From Kuschelorhynchus macadamiae (Eukaryota > Arthropoda > Insecta > Coleoptera > Curculionidae), in the NCBI GenBank assembly GCA_030620095.1, contig JAUTXW010002487.1, positions 62,001 to 126,000 on the forward strand: a DNA stretch of 64,000 bases, in the 5' to 3' direction. The translations under genes and the position numbers were made by a program. The notes below the pieces were generated by a model. That model had not been told where the DNA came from. It saw only the letters and a list, made by a program, of their open reading frames with translations, and ran no database searches. Each line of letters starts with the position of its first letter. The stretch's first letter is position 1. Below, in pieces: positions 1 through 13,900 of the stretch.

Positions 1-179
1 ACTCTTGGCTATTTTTGGACTTTCCGGGATAGTACGTGTTTATCTGAAGGAGAAATGGATGACGCAGTACACGCTTATTTTGAAGGTATTCCGAAAGAAG
101 ATTGGAAGTTTTTAAACAGTGGAAAGTAAGACTGGTCAAGTGTATCATTGCTAAAGGAAATTATTCTGAGCATATTTAA
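1..179 (+). pseudogene. Tc1/mariner transposase C-terminal remnant
   Basis: The reading frame enters from outside the window and runs to a stop at 127-129. A one- or two-base shift then restores a second frame that ends at a TAA at 177-179. The joined end resembles the mariner C-terminus: a stretch like DDAVHAYFEGIP, then KCIIAKGNYSEH, which matches the usual K-C-I...G-N/D-Y-x-E ending. The catalytic aspartates lie outside the window. I read it as a dead copy with a frameshift. The GTAAGA at 126 also looks like a splice donor, so a host exon is possible, but the transposase-like continuation beyond it argues against that. Confidence 0.5.
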
Positions 180-331
180 AATAAAGTCCCAAAAAATATT
201 AACCGTGTTTTTTAGTCTTAATAAATGGATGTCTTGTGCTTATGCATAAAATATTCATTATGACGTATAGACATCACTGCCTTTAATATTTTTTTCAAAA
301 AGATATTCTAGTTTCTCACATTTCTTTACTT

Positions 332-1004
332 TATACAGGGTCTGTGTAAATTTAGTTAACAAATAAACAGGAAGTTTTTTATTATCGACTTTTTTACTAT
401 CAAGAAAAGTTATTTTTCATTATCAAGAAAAGTTTTTATGCTAAAAAAAGATTTGCTTATTAAAAAAATAAGCTGGGTTACAAAAAGCCCATAAAATATG
501 CAAGGTGCGTAAAAAGTACTTAAACGCAAGTAGACAACACAAAAAAGTGTGAAATTAAAATTTCCAGATAGGCGAATTAGGGAGAGTAAAAATATGAATT
601 AAAAAGTCATTTAAAATTTTTTAGTACGAGGTGTAGTTTTTGGGAAATTTAATAGTAAATTAATCAAAATAATGAAATGATGCATTAATTTGATATATCT
701 ACCATTAATTTTTTCAAAAACTACGCCTATAACAAAAAAGTTAAAAAAGCCTTTTGACTTATATTATATACAAGCTTCTTGGTTTACCGCCTTCAAAAAT
801 TTTAATTTAATTTTTTTTATTTGCAAACTTTTACTTTTGTATTTGTTTCGTACGCTGTATATCAAATTACAAAAAAAATATTTTCTTTAATCTCATTTTT
901 AACATAAATCTAATTTTTTATGAAGAATATCTTTTTTGCTGAAGTCATTAATAAAAAAGGTTTCCATTTGTTAACTAATTAATAATTACACAGACCCTGT
1001 ATAT
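332..1004. mobile_element. mariner-type MITE with inverted termini
   Basis: The left end at 332-349 reads TATACAGGGTCTGTGTAA and the right end at 987-1004 is its exact reverse complement. Both ends abut TA, as expected for Tc1/mariner insertion. Further in, gttaac near 355 is mirrored at about 969. The middle is partly palindromic: a CTAC/GTAG-bordered stretch near 636 mirrors one near 720. No transposase is readable, so this is a non-autonomous element of about 670 bp. Confidence 0.75.
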
Positions 1005-1837
1005 TAAAGAACACACATGTAGATGAAATATTTGTTCTAATTTCAGCCAATAGATTTCAATAGTGTATGACTAACCTATTAAAAAATGTTAGATTAGAGG
1101 CTATTCCCGTTTTTAAATCTTAAAACAAAAAATGAATGTACGTTTTTATCCTACATAAAATAAACACAAAAAAAAATGTCCTTCTTATTTTGAACTTGTA
1201 CAATGAAAATTACCTTTCATGTTCGCCAAAACTCTCGTGTAAATAGTGACAAAATTCATTTAGAGACTATAAATTCAGATGGTCTAGATTTTTATTTGAT
1301 TTTTTTGTATTTATTTACAAAAAAAAACATTTCTATGATTTAAAAATTCATACTAATACTTACTTTAAACTTAAATAAAACTTATTGATCCTTATTTTCT
1401 ATTGTTTCAGAATAATTACTTGGAAAAAAATGGGTTCAAATATGGAAGATTTAATGAGAAAAATACATTCTATTTTAAATTCATCAATCCTGCACTCAAC
1501 AACGGAAAAATACAAAAATATAGTGCGTTTATGAGCAAAAAAAATATAAATATTATATGTGCTTAAGTCAAGATAAACTTTGTATGTACATAAATATCTT
1601 GCAACCATTTTAAAATTTTGCCATATTAGAAATTAGAACTACAAAATATCTAGTCATTTATTACCATATTTATTTAAAAGTATAAAATTATTTATTCTCA
1701 AATGTTATCGAAATAAAAAAAAATACCAAATTTATATTTTTCAAGTACAATTTATACCAAAACAAATAGTGATATCCAGTTTAAAGTAAGGAATACGCTG
1801 CCCTATTTCATTAACTGAGCAATTAGAAAGTTGTACC
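1005..1837. other. AT-rich upstream region of the first GMC gene
   Basis: No gene or recognised repeat. It must contain the promoter or leader intron of the downstream GMC gene. No clear TATA box or initiator could be picked from the AT-rich background. The last bases before the ATG (AG at 1838-1839) could be a splice acceptor. Confidence 0.3.
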
Positions 1838-1840
1838 AGA

Positions 1841-1987
1841 ATGGCCGTTATTGCAGTACCCACCATTGCGACAGCAATAAAAGCAGGTGTAGCGCTGATT
1901 GGTGCAGGAAAAATAGCAGTGTTACCCTTTTTAATTGCTGCCATCACATATTTCCATTATGATCAATTCGATCCAGAAAATAGGCCA
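1841..1987 (+). CDS. GMC gene 1, coding exon 1
   Basis: Encodes residues 1-49: the hydrophobic N-terminal segment and a DQFDPENRP linker typical of insect GMC proteins. The ATG at 1841 is chosen because the hydrophobic segment follows directly. The donor is GTAAGT at 1988 and the exon ends in phase 0. Open frame continues to 2197, but that is intron read-through. Confidence 0.85.
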
Positions 1988-4900
1988 GTAAGTACAAACT
2001 TGTTTAACTTTTTTTCAAATTTAAATAATGATATAAAATTAGAAGTTTTTCCTGACTCAGAATTTTTGTATTATTATTATGCGTATTTTGTCATTTCGAA
2101 GTTACGTAGTTTTGAATATCCACAATTGATGTTAAAAAAGACGCTGGATAAAAGGTGGAACATAATGCAAATTACGTCAAACGCTTACTTCAAATAATTT
2201 CGTTTTCGTGTTTTTCAAAGTTTTAATGGATACTTTTTTGAAATACAGGTATTTAGTTCAAACGCCAAAATCATTACCAGTAGTTTATCACAATATATAC
2301 CTCCCTTTTAACGTTTCGTTTTTCTTGTTTAGCTTTTACGTTAAATGTTTATAAACTATGGTCCAAGCTTAACCAATAAATTAAAATTAAGAAAACATTT
2401 TTCTTGGAGGCAGTGGCGTATTTAGAGATGGGTTCCGGACCCCGGACCCCCCCGAAAAAATTCTGTTATATAGTCATTCATATGAAAGTGAGAACCTTCT
2501 ATTTTTAGTCAACAACAAAAATTATGAGCTCGGACCTTCCACCGAAACAAAATTCTAAAAACACCACTGATTGAGTGTCCGATATAATTTCAAATTTTGA
2601 GAAACTGTCGTTCTCGTTTTCCAACAGTGTCAAAGCATTATGGTTTCTGATGTCTCGCACGATATGTTGGATTTTTGTGAATACTTATTAAAATATTGAA
2701 AAATCAGCGTAATAAAAAAATAAATTCCGGATTAATGACAATACAATTGATTTCAGGCTGACAGAGATCCTGATCCAAAGTACGACTTTATTGTCATCGG
2801 ATCTGGTTCGGCAGGCTCCGTGATGGCCAATCGACTATCGGAAGTGCCCGACTGGAAGATACTTTTACTTGAAGCGGGAGGACATGAAACTGAAATATCC
2901 GACGTACCAATTTTGAGTTTATATTTGCATAAAAGCAAGTTGGACTGGGGCTATAAGTAAGTACTTACGCGTGTTAAATTATTCTCCATTCAGATCATGC
3001 ATTACATACCTGAAAAGAAAAAAGAAATAAGTATTGTTTCAATGTATTTTGTTAGTATAAAAGTAGCTCCCGATGTTAAACAGTGCTAAATCACGATTTA
3101 CTATCAAACACTAAAGATAATGCAATTTAAAAAAAAAATTAAACATTTCATGTTAACAGAATGTCAAAATTGTTAAATTAGAATATACAATACTTCATAA
3201 TTCTAATATTACTGGAACTGCTTCTTTATTCACAAAAATGAAAATCATTACTAATATTTCAGTAAAAGAATTTTCCCATACGTAAGGAAATTGTGCTCTT
3301 GCCACCATTTTAAAAATTACGTTTAGTTTTTGACTATTTTGGTGTATATGGTCTAGTATCGACTGTACAAGATACAAGTTATTTACATTCCATTAAATTT
3401 ATACAGCGAAATAATTTCAAGCTTCACCACTCAAAAAGTTAAAAATCTGCTTTTCTATCAGAAACTTCTGCTAGAGAAATAATACTGAGCTACCAGAGTG
3501 TCAAACATCCGCTGAGATTTTTCGAAAAAAGAAGCAGCTAGTGCTGCTAAGTAGGTAATAAGCAGGTAACTGTTAATTAGATTTGAAATCTAGTTACCTC
3601 TTTAGGGACGGCGGCGCTGAGTTTTTCGTAAAAGAAGCGAGTAAACATTTTGGCGCCTCACCCGGCACCAAAAAAAAAATAAAAATCATTGTTTAAAAAT
3701 ATTCTCAACTCTTTCAATTCTCAACTATTAAAACATCTTTAATTAATCGTTTGACTAATTTTAAAGAAAAGTGAGCTCGTTCTTTTTCACGGTAGAAATT
3801 CACACGATACCTGATGGATAGCTATATATATAGACATACAAATTCACGCTTGAGCCGGCTGTGTATCTCTTACCTCAGATGAATCACAATATAAAGAGTA
3901 CTTGGATTGTGAATATAAGAAAATGCTATTAACAAAAATTGTAGAAAATTTCTTTTTTCTACTGTACTTGGATAAGGTGTATTGTATGTGTATTTATATT
4001 GTACTTGAACAACGTACTGTATCACGGAAACTACACCGAGTTTATTGAAATTCGTTCGCCGTTTTGAAGATACAGATGTATATTTACAAAAACATTTCAT
4101 CATCCCACAGTACTTTATTTTTTGAGATATGGCAAAAAGTGTTCAACAAAAAAGTCCTTAAATAGTATATATTTTTTGGTTATCTTCTCTTCATAGAATC
4201 TCTCTCTTCTCGGAAATCCGAGAAAAAACACTTTTTTAATTAAAAAATGGTGGTTACGCCCTCTAGCGGCCATCTTAGATAGCTGAAAATAATGTGTATC
4301 TCTTAGCTCAAATGAATCGGAATATAAAAAGTCCTTAGATTGTAAATATAAGAAAATGTTATTGACAAAAAATGTAGAAAAAAAAATAAAGTAGCCAAAA
4401 ACGGAATTATTGCCGTCATTTTCCAAAATGGCGGCTCGAGCATATAATTGTTTCGATAATTTAAAAATTTCATTTAAATTAAAATATCTTCTTTTTTTAA
4501 AGGCGCCTTAATTCAAGGTAAAATCATTTTATTGCCTCGAAAAACTTGCTTCCATTTATGATGAAACTCTCAAAAAATAAATTGCAATATTCTCCCTGAA
4601 GAGTTTGAGTACTTTCTTGATTTCAAAATGTTTAATAATACCATGTTTAAGGACTGAACCACAACCCACAGCGTGTCAAGCCATGGTAGAAAATAGATGT
4701 AGTTGGACCAGAGGCAAAGTTCTAGGAGGATCAAGTGTTCTTAATACTATGTTGTATATTAGAGGAAATAGGAGAGATTATGACAGGTAAATTTACTCCA
4801 AAAATAATGAATTTATACGAGCTCCGTCCTATTTTAGTTGGCTCCATTGAAAAAAGTTCTACTAATTATTATTCTTGAAGTTATCAAAAACATTTGTTTC

Positions 4901-7900
4901 GTTTTGAGTACTTTTTATTCTTTTCCAAACATATGAAAGAGAAGCTTGAATATTCAACAAATTTTTAAAAACTACCACTGCATAACATCCCCTTTATTTT
5001 TTATAACAGACGTAATTCTTTGAGACATGGAGTTTATTAGTTTCTGGCACTAATCCAGACTAAAATTATCCTAAATTTTTTGCAATCGTTCTTTTAATTC
5101 TGCGACGGATCTTGCTGGATGATTTGCACTATTTTTTTATTTCATGCCAAAGTGTATCTATTGGTGATAAAGCAGGACTACTTGAAACCCATTCTAAAAG
5201 TGAAATATTATTGTTCGAGATCCATTTTAAGGCGTGTTTTGACTTATGACTCTATTACGATCGTCTCCCACAAAAACTTCAAAGCGAGACTTATAACACC
5301 AGTGTATGCACCTCCACCGTTCGAGATTTCCATTTTTATGCTCCTTGGCACATTTAAGTCTATTTTTTTCTGCTTTTGAGTCAATAATGGCTTTTAGGAA
5401 AATGTATATTAAACAAAGTTGTTACAAAATATGCCTTCTATGTCCGAAATCCTAATGTTTGAGCCTCCTTGTGAGATGTGGATGTTGAAACACAGTGCAC
5501 TTGTTTTATACAAGTGAACAAAATTTTTTACATTTTTGAGTAAGTTAATTATGATCAATTTTTTTGTGAATAAATTTTCCTCTACCCATTTTAAAGAATT
5601 ACATGAAGCTCAATTCTTCAAAAATTCATCTGTCAGTAAAAAAACATTTGGTGATACAATGCCTTTACACAGCCCACGTTATTGTTAGTGCATTTTAGAC
5701 CTAATGAATAGAACCGTGTGCATGAAAAACTTTAATATCAACAAGATGTTTATTGCCACTATATTAAATACCATTCAGAATATTTGACAGCATTCATCGA
5801 AAAACTATTTTTTGTTTTATTAAGTTATCAAGAGTATTATAAGGCTAATAACCCTAGAGGTCGACATAGTGTTTTCCGAGGGCCTCTGGCTCGAGGGATA
5901 TACGTCGACCGAAAGCGTTAGCCCTTATAATACCCGTGGTGCCTTCAACGTTTAATGTCTGAGTAACATTTTTAGTTTCAATAACATTAAACCAAATTAT
6001 TATTTTTTAATGCCCTAAGGCGTTATTTCTTATTTAACTGATGTTGACATAATGCCATTATTTGTATTAACAGCTTTTAATTAAAACATAAAATTCAATA
6101 AATTTGAACTTTACTAAGTGTGTCAACTGAAATGGGACGGGGCTCATATTCAATATTCTTATTGCCTTTAATTACATGAATTATCATTAACGTGTTAATT
6201 CTCTGGAGAGCCAAAATTAATTAACATTAAATATCTTCTTAAAAAAAACTTAGGAAGATCTTCCTTCATAAAATGATTCTGTCTCGAATGGTTTTAATTT
6301 ATTTTCTTAAATGCTGATTTGTTTGTTTAATTTGGATAAAATACAGTATATTATTTGTACTGGCTCTTAAAAGGCAATTATTAAATGCCGACTTTAGTTC
6401 AATCCGATTTTATTAAACGTATATTTCTAGGTGGGCACAATTTGGAAACGAAGGTTGGTCATACGAAGAAATTCTGCCATATTTCAAGAAAAGCGAGGAT
6501 CAGAGAAATCCATATTTAGCTAAGGATACAAGATATCATGCTACAGGTAGGGATCATTATTTCTAAATCTTGAACACAAAAGGGATTATAATAAAAGCTT
6601 CATAAAATTAAATATTTTCCACCAAAGCTTAACTTTTTTATCAATTTATTTTTATAAGTTTTCACTGCTATGAATTATATATCGGTACGTTGCGAATTTC
6701 AAAATCTATACCGACACGTTAATTCTGTTTCAGGCGGTTACCAAACAGTACAAGACTGTCCATACAATACTCCACTGGGTATAGCCTTTCTTGAAGCTGC
6801 TCAAGAAATGGGCTATGACATCAGAGACATTAATGGAGAAAAACAAACTGGATTTGCTCTGTGGCAGCTAACAATGCGCCGTGGTACCAGGTTGGTTCAA
6901 AATGAATTTTCTAGTTGTCATTAGTGAAGCGGCGAGACCAGACAAAAAAATCGTGTCGATCTAATCTCGTCTCGACACCATCCAGTCTCGACACTCTAGA
7001 CGAAACGAGAATAAAGGGGTCGAGACGAGACGAGTTTCTCGTCTCGTCTAGACTTTTAGTAAAAGTGACCCTCCCCTTATAGATATCAATAAATACTTCT
7101 TTTCATTTTTTTTGTCAAAGGATTTTACTCCATCAATAAAATTCTTCGGAGTTCTTTTACAAACGTTTCATTGCAAAAATTGAGCAAATTTTGGATTATT
7201 TTTAAAACATCAGTTTGTTGTTTTTTAGAAAACGAAATCTCTTTCTTATACTTCTTAGTGATTTCAAATTTAACTTTCGGTTTTTTGCCTTTAAATATAT
7301 TTTAATGTTAATAATAATAATAAGCATAATATTATTTACCATAAAAACGCAGTTCTTAGTATAGCAAACACCACACTGTTAGAACAAGTAGCCCCGCAAG
7401 AAATAAAACTTGTAGCAAAAAAAAGGTCAAAAACTTATTTTATCAAAGCTGAAATTTTGTAAATTTGCATTTTTTTTTTTAATAACACAAACGGAAAGTC
7501 TACAGTCAGAACTATTAGAATGTTATGATAAAGAATTACGATTATTTTATAAATTACATATTGTGATCAATTTATCAAACAAAAGGTTAGAAGGTATTTT
7601 AAAGATATTAACATCTAGGCATATACGATAGAGTATCAATTTGTAAACAAGCGCGGTTCACTGTACACTGTGAGTGTTTATAGTTAAAACTTTATCTTCA
7701 ATGAACACTTTTCCACACTAGTGGTGAAAGTTTATTGCAGCGACCAGCAGGAATTGACCTCAAAAATCACGCTACCTCTTCCAAATCGCTGCAGTTTGCA
7801 TTTTGTATTATATTTTCACTTTGACGCCTATTCTGAATTAAATTATTTGAAATAATTACCAAATCTAGTTAATTTTCCTGACGCTCGCAGAAAATGCGTT

Positions 7901-10900
7901 GTACCTAACACGTGCTCGTCGCCTAAGGGTTAAGTAAATAGCTATTTTACTTTCATAACACTACTGCGATTTGCTTCAGCTTTAATTCTTTGACATAAGG
8001 AACACATTTTTACTCGCAAGATGGCGTTAGTAGGCTACAGCGCTTTTCCTCTTTACTCTAAGTATAAAATTGAACCACATTTCTAAAGTATCTATAACAT
8101 TATAACTAAATATATTATTTTTTTAGATGCAGCACAGCTAAAGCCTTCTTAAGACCTATTCGACTCAGAAAAAACTTCCACTTGTCATTGTGGAGTCACG
8201 TAACTAAGATCTTGATCGATCCCACATCAAGAAGAGCCTATGGTGTTGAATTTATAAAAAATGGACAAAAACATGTATGTATATACAAGGTGTCAATTAT
8301 TTGAAAACTTGTTAACGCTATTAGTTAGATTATGTGGGTAGTTAATCTCCATATAACCCCCTAAAAAATGACCAGTTCTATAATACATGATGTTTTATCT
8401 CAATCAATAAAATAATAAGAAACAAACTGTCCATGAGGTTATTCGAAACAATATGTATTAGTTTCAGAGTATTTTGTAGCTTCGGTCAGAATGATATTTA
8501 AATAGTTGTTTATTAAGATGTCTTTTTTTTACCAAAAACTGGAGGAAAACATTCTTGAAATGAAATTAATTCATCAGGGTTGGTATATTTTACGAATTTT
8601 CAAAATTCATATGAAATGTTAATGTTAACGGAATTATTGTCTTATGTTTCTTAGGGCTAAGCGAGAGCGTTATTAATTTTGCCGCTCGCCGACCGAAAAA
8701 GTAAAACTCCTCGGAAAAGGTGCCCTTTTGTGTCCTTATTCGGAAGCGCAACATCGTATTCTGAGCCCGGTTATAGAAAAAAATACTTTCAGAGACCGGC
8801 GGATTTTTCAACACTTATTACAAAACAGGTATAAAAGTGGCCCACCAAGCATCGAAAGATACATATTGTGTTTGCTTCAAAGTTTCTGGGGGAAATATTG
8901 AAGAACTTATCTTTGAAAGGTTAGGTTTTACTAAGAAACTTCAATGTTTTTAAAGTGGCAACGCTGACTTTCTTTATCGAATTAGTGTATAAAGAAAAAA
9001 ATTCAAACAAAAGTTGTTAAGCACCTCATTTTCTATAAATGTTGTTTATATATATTTTTAATTTGGATAACTCTAGACCTACAAAATGGTGTAAAAGCTT
9101 TATCATACTCTTTATAATCTGATCGATTTGGGCTAAGGTATCTAGTAAGAATTTTTGATACACAATTTCAAATGTAATTGACCCGCCTAGTTCGCAATGT
9201 TTTTTTCGAAGCCTTTCAGCATAGTTTTGACTTCCCTCGTAGCACAATACTGTACGTTTATTTAACAAGTATCGAATTGCGTTCTCGAGCCTTGACTATC
9301 ATCTGTACGTTATTGTTTTCAAACAGACGTACTGCCAGACATTTTAAAATAAAGTCTTACGACCAAACTTTGCAGCAGGAAAAAGTATTGCAAATAATAC
9401 ACTTGAGAAATTGTACCTATATCCCGCAAAATCAGAATCATCAACACAAAGACATCAGAAATAAAACGCTGTCAAATCTAGGTCAATTTCATACGACTGG
9501 TGATCGGGAAGAGTTTATTGATGTCGTGTGTTAAGTTATATTCGCACTAGTTTAGACTTCACTATAAGATTCATGAGAAAAAATATAAAAAACCTTCGAA
9601 TTAATTTTTAATCACAATTTACTACGCTTTCCTAATGATGCATGGAAATTAAGAAATTGGGATTCTTGCCAAGGTCGATCTATTATAATTTTACCGCAAG
9701 ATTTTGACATCTATCTTTCGCTACACAGAACATTTATTTTTGTGGCTTCGTCGCCTTGATAATCATTTATCGTATTTAAATAAATATAATAATTAAAAGA
9801 TGTTGTTATAGGTAAGGACTAGAACAAACAATTTTGCTTACATATATTTTTTAAGCATACATAATTTAAAAAACTATGTAGTTGTGACAAATAATAAATT
9901 GTTAATGCAAATATTTTTTTACCGGTAGAGTTACAGCTGAATCAGTGCTAAATCTTAAGTAATTCAAATTACACACAAAATCCCATGATTGTTCCGTCAA
10001 TATACTATGAAATTTCAAGAGCCCTTGTAATATGGGCTGAAGATTGTTTTATTTCGAGAAAAAGTACTTTGACAGAAATCCAAAGACATTTCTATTATTT
10101 GACCCTTGTGATCAGATAAATTAGGATATACAACTGAGGAATTAAAATAATATGCGTTAGTGCTCACAAAGATATTATCTAAGCATGCGTTATTGCTAGT
10201 TGGAGTATGTATAGTTTGACACATGCCAAAGCTTTTCAGTACATCACAAACTTGCAGAGCATTATACTCAAATTAATCTAAAACGTATTTAAATGCACTA
10301 TTGGATAAAGGACCTAGGTTATAAACCTTTTTAAAACTTCTGTATATATATAAACATTTCATACCAAATGTTCATTTGTATCGAATACATTCACATTTTA
10401 TTTCAGTTTTATTTTTAATTTGGTTAAATCAATATTGTATGGGTTTGCGCTATTCATTTAAATATATACAGAGTTTTAATGTGATCATGTTATAAACTTT
10501 TAAGATAGATAGAACACATGATAAGAAAAAGAAAAGTTGATAAGAACATGGGTCCGAAAAAGCTTCCTTAGGGAGCTAAAACCCTTTGAAGATGGCCTTC
10601 ATAAACTAGCTTTAGTTTAGCTCTGGAACTACTACTAGTTTCACAGCTCCCGCAGCCAATTTTAGGACATAAATTGCTGTTAAAAAGTTCATCTGTTTGA
10701 GCCTATTGAATACTGTTAACTTTAGCAAGGGGCGTGCAAACCAAGGGATATTTGAGTAAATTTGACCCCATTCCTCTGACGCTTCAATTTCTTGCCATTT
10801 TGATATCAGATCAGGATTTTCCTATTTCTTTTACATAAAAATGGTACTCTTTATGAAGGTCGTCCCTTTCTTCGGAAATTGGCTAAAATCAAATTAAGAT

Positions 10901-13900
10901 ACAATTATTGATGTTTTAAAGATGTTAATAGGTTAAAAGAGCAATGCGGTTCAGTACAGATATTAGGGATCAAGAGATAAATTAATCAGCGTTATTATTA
11001 TGCTAGATAGTACAATAAGAAACCTAAATTAATAGTTGCTGAAAATGCTGGCCACCATGCTCGATACATTTATTGCACCTACGTAGCTTATTTTATTAAT
11101 AAGGTAAACTGGTCATTATATTAGTGTCACGGTTAAGTCATGGAAGATTACACTTTCGTTGGTTGAATACACCGATATGCTATTAATTTATGGAGAAGTT
11201 CGATGTAATGGTAGAGACGCTTCTCGACTATATGAAGAGCGGTTTACTGATTGGCGAATTCTAGCCCACACACTACCAATAAACAGATAAGGGAAACTGG
11301 CTCCGTAAAAATAAAACGGTTAGATAATGGCCTGCAAAGGACCATGCCAACCCCGGATTTTGGAAATAATCCTTCTGTAAGCACCCGCCAAACGCATGTA
11401 AATCATAAAGAATGCATGAATAGCATCTTCGCTCCTACCATCTTCAAAAAGTGCAAGCATTGGGACCAAATGATTTCATGACCCGCGTAGAATTTTGCTA
11501 GTGGTTTCTTGACCGGTGTAGAGAAGATTGCCAAAATATGTACTTTTTTACTTACGAGGCTGAGTTTACAAATGAAGGCATTTTTATGTCACGAAACAGT
11601 CATGCGTGGGGTGAGGAAAACCCTCATGGTGTTCACATAAGGGGGATCAACATGTAGTTCGGCATTGTTGGAGAACGATTAATTGGACCGATCATGTTGC
11701 CTCCTCGTTTAACCGGTACTATTTGTCTTAATTTGTTAAGAAATGTGTTGCCAGAATTGCCTACATGATTTGCACCTAAAGTTACACCAGAACTTATGGT
11801 TCCAACATGATGGAGCGCCTACTCATTTTTCACTTCATGTCCGCAAGCACCTAAATGAAAATTTTAGAAGACGTTGGATTAGACGCGGATGCCATGTCAG
11901 CTGGCCAGCGCGCTCCCCATATCTAACACGTTGAGATTTTTTTTCTGGTGACTACAATTTCCGTTGCGGCTGAAGTAATTCAAACCATGCCTGTCGTTTC
12001 TAGCCACGTCAACTTAAATATGCTGTGTAGGTGAAAAAATGTATCGAGCGTGGTGGCCGACATTTTCAGCAAGTATTGTTTTAAGTCTCTTTTTGTACTA
12101 CCAAGCATAATAATAATAAAACTTCAATAATTGTATCTTAACTTGATTTTAGCCAATTTACGAAGAAACGGTTACATTTAGCGACTTCTACAAACAGTAA
12201 CATTTCTATGTAGAAGGCATAGGAAATCATAATCTGATGTCAAAATGGGGTCAAATTTTTCAAATATCCTCCTGGTTCTCACACCCCTGGTTAAAGTTAA
12301 CATTGTTCAATAGGCTCAAATAGATGAACTTACCAACAGCAATGTATGTCCCAAAATTAGTTGCGGTAGCTGAACCAGTTTCGGACCTATAACACGAAAA
12401 CTAGTTTATAAAGGCAATCTTCAGTTCATGAGGAAGCGCTTCCGGACCCATGCTCATATGAACTCTTTTTTTTTCATGTGTTATATCTACTCTAGAAGTT
12501 TGTAACATGATCACATCAACACCCTGTATATTCATTCTTGATTAAAGCCGGGTTTAGCCAATTTCTATTCATAATTCTTAGTTTTTAGTGCCTTCTGCCA
12601 ATAACGTCGGGTATGGAGGATTACATCAGCTGCAATTTGTCATTTTGGCAGGCACGTTAAAAGCCTTGTCGCAAAAGTTAAAAGTAAGGAACTTTTACTG
12701 GTGTCTTCTCAGCAATAAGTTAAGAATATGAATTAAGATCTTGGGTAAACAATCCGATTTGAAATTTAATATTTAACTTTATCTTCTGTTGGAAGGTTGT
12801 AGACAATGGAGCATTCTTAATAAAATTCACTTGTCGGGTTTTGATCACCAATGCATCTCTGATCGTTATCAACTCTATTTTAGGAAATAAGAATATAACT
12901 AAGAATAAGAATTACGAATTATAAATCGCCCTAAATCTATGCAAAAATATTATTATTACTACTCATTTTAGGTTGTGTTGGCGAAAAAAGAAGTAATTTT
13001 ATCCGCTGGTGCGATTAATAGCCCACAGTTACTCATGTTAAGTGGAATAGGACCGGCAGAACATCTTCAAGAACATGGCATCCAAGTTATACATAATTCT
13101 CCCGGAGTTGGAAAAAATTTACAAGACCATATTGCTGTACCTATTACATTTTTAATAGACCATCCCATATCGCTGGTAAGTTATCCATTTCGACGATTTA
13201 GAAACACTTATTTACGATATGATTAACAACGAGGACATAAGGGTTGTTATAAATTTGTTTATTAATTGGTTAACGAAGTTGGGTTTTTATTGCAGATAAC
13301 TAGAACATCAGAGATTAAGTACTGAAGCAACATTAAATAGAAGTCCCACAATGAAGTCATACATATACAAAAAATCGGTAAATTCACATTTACCCACAAC
13401 TTCCCTTTTACAGAATTCTACTACTTTCAATAAACAGTCTATATATGCATATACTTATTTGGGAATAACTTTATACAAATCCTATAAACTGTAATTTTGA
13501 TTTAAAATATTTAAAGTTTTTATAAATTGTTATTATATGTTTATCATGACACTATTTACGTAGTCTACAAAAAATAAATTATCTCCTTTATTATTTTCCT
13601 GGATAAAAGGGTTTTATTCCAAGAAATGGAATTTTACCGAATATTTAACCATTTTATTAGTCCGATATTTTCTTCCACCCTAATGGATTTTCACAAAAAT
13701 ACACACCACTTTATCCCTATGTCACACTTTACTTTTTCGCAAATTTTGAAGTCTATTCGCTAAGTAATTTCTTAATTATGATTTTTTTACATTTTGTGAG
13801 GCCGCCGTTTTGTTCCACTATACTGGATTTACCAAAGCGTGACTATTTCATCACCATATTGTGATACTTGATTTTTGTCAATCGGATAAGCAGTTTTTGA

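Noticed and set aside
1..129. Possible host exon ending at a GTAAGA donor
   Set aside because: The sequence beyond the stop continues a mariner transposase C-terminus in a shifted frame, so a dead transposase explains it better.
1988..2197. Open frame continuing past GMC exon 1
   Set aside because: Intron read-through after a consensus GTAAGT donor; the continuation has no GMC resemblance, whereas the exon at 2757 fits in phase.
9178..9534. 118-codon frame on the + strand
   Set aside because: No family resemblance, no splice or promoter context, and it lies in an intron beside a minus-strand LINE scrap.
12541..12935. Possible SINE or tRNA-derived repeat
   Set aside because: No convincing A and B boxes; only weak inverted ends.
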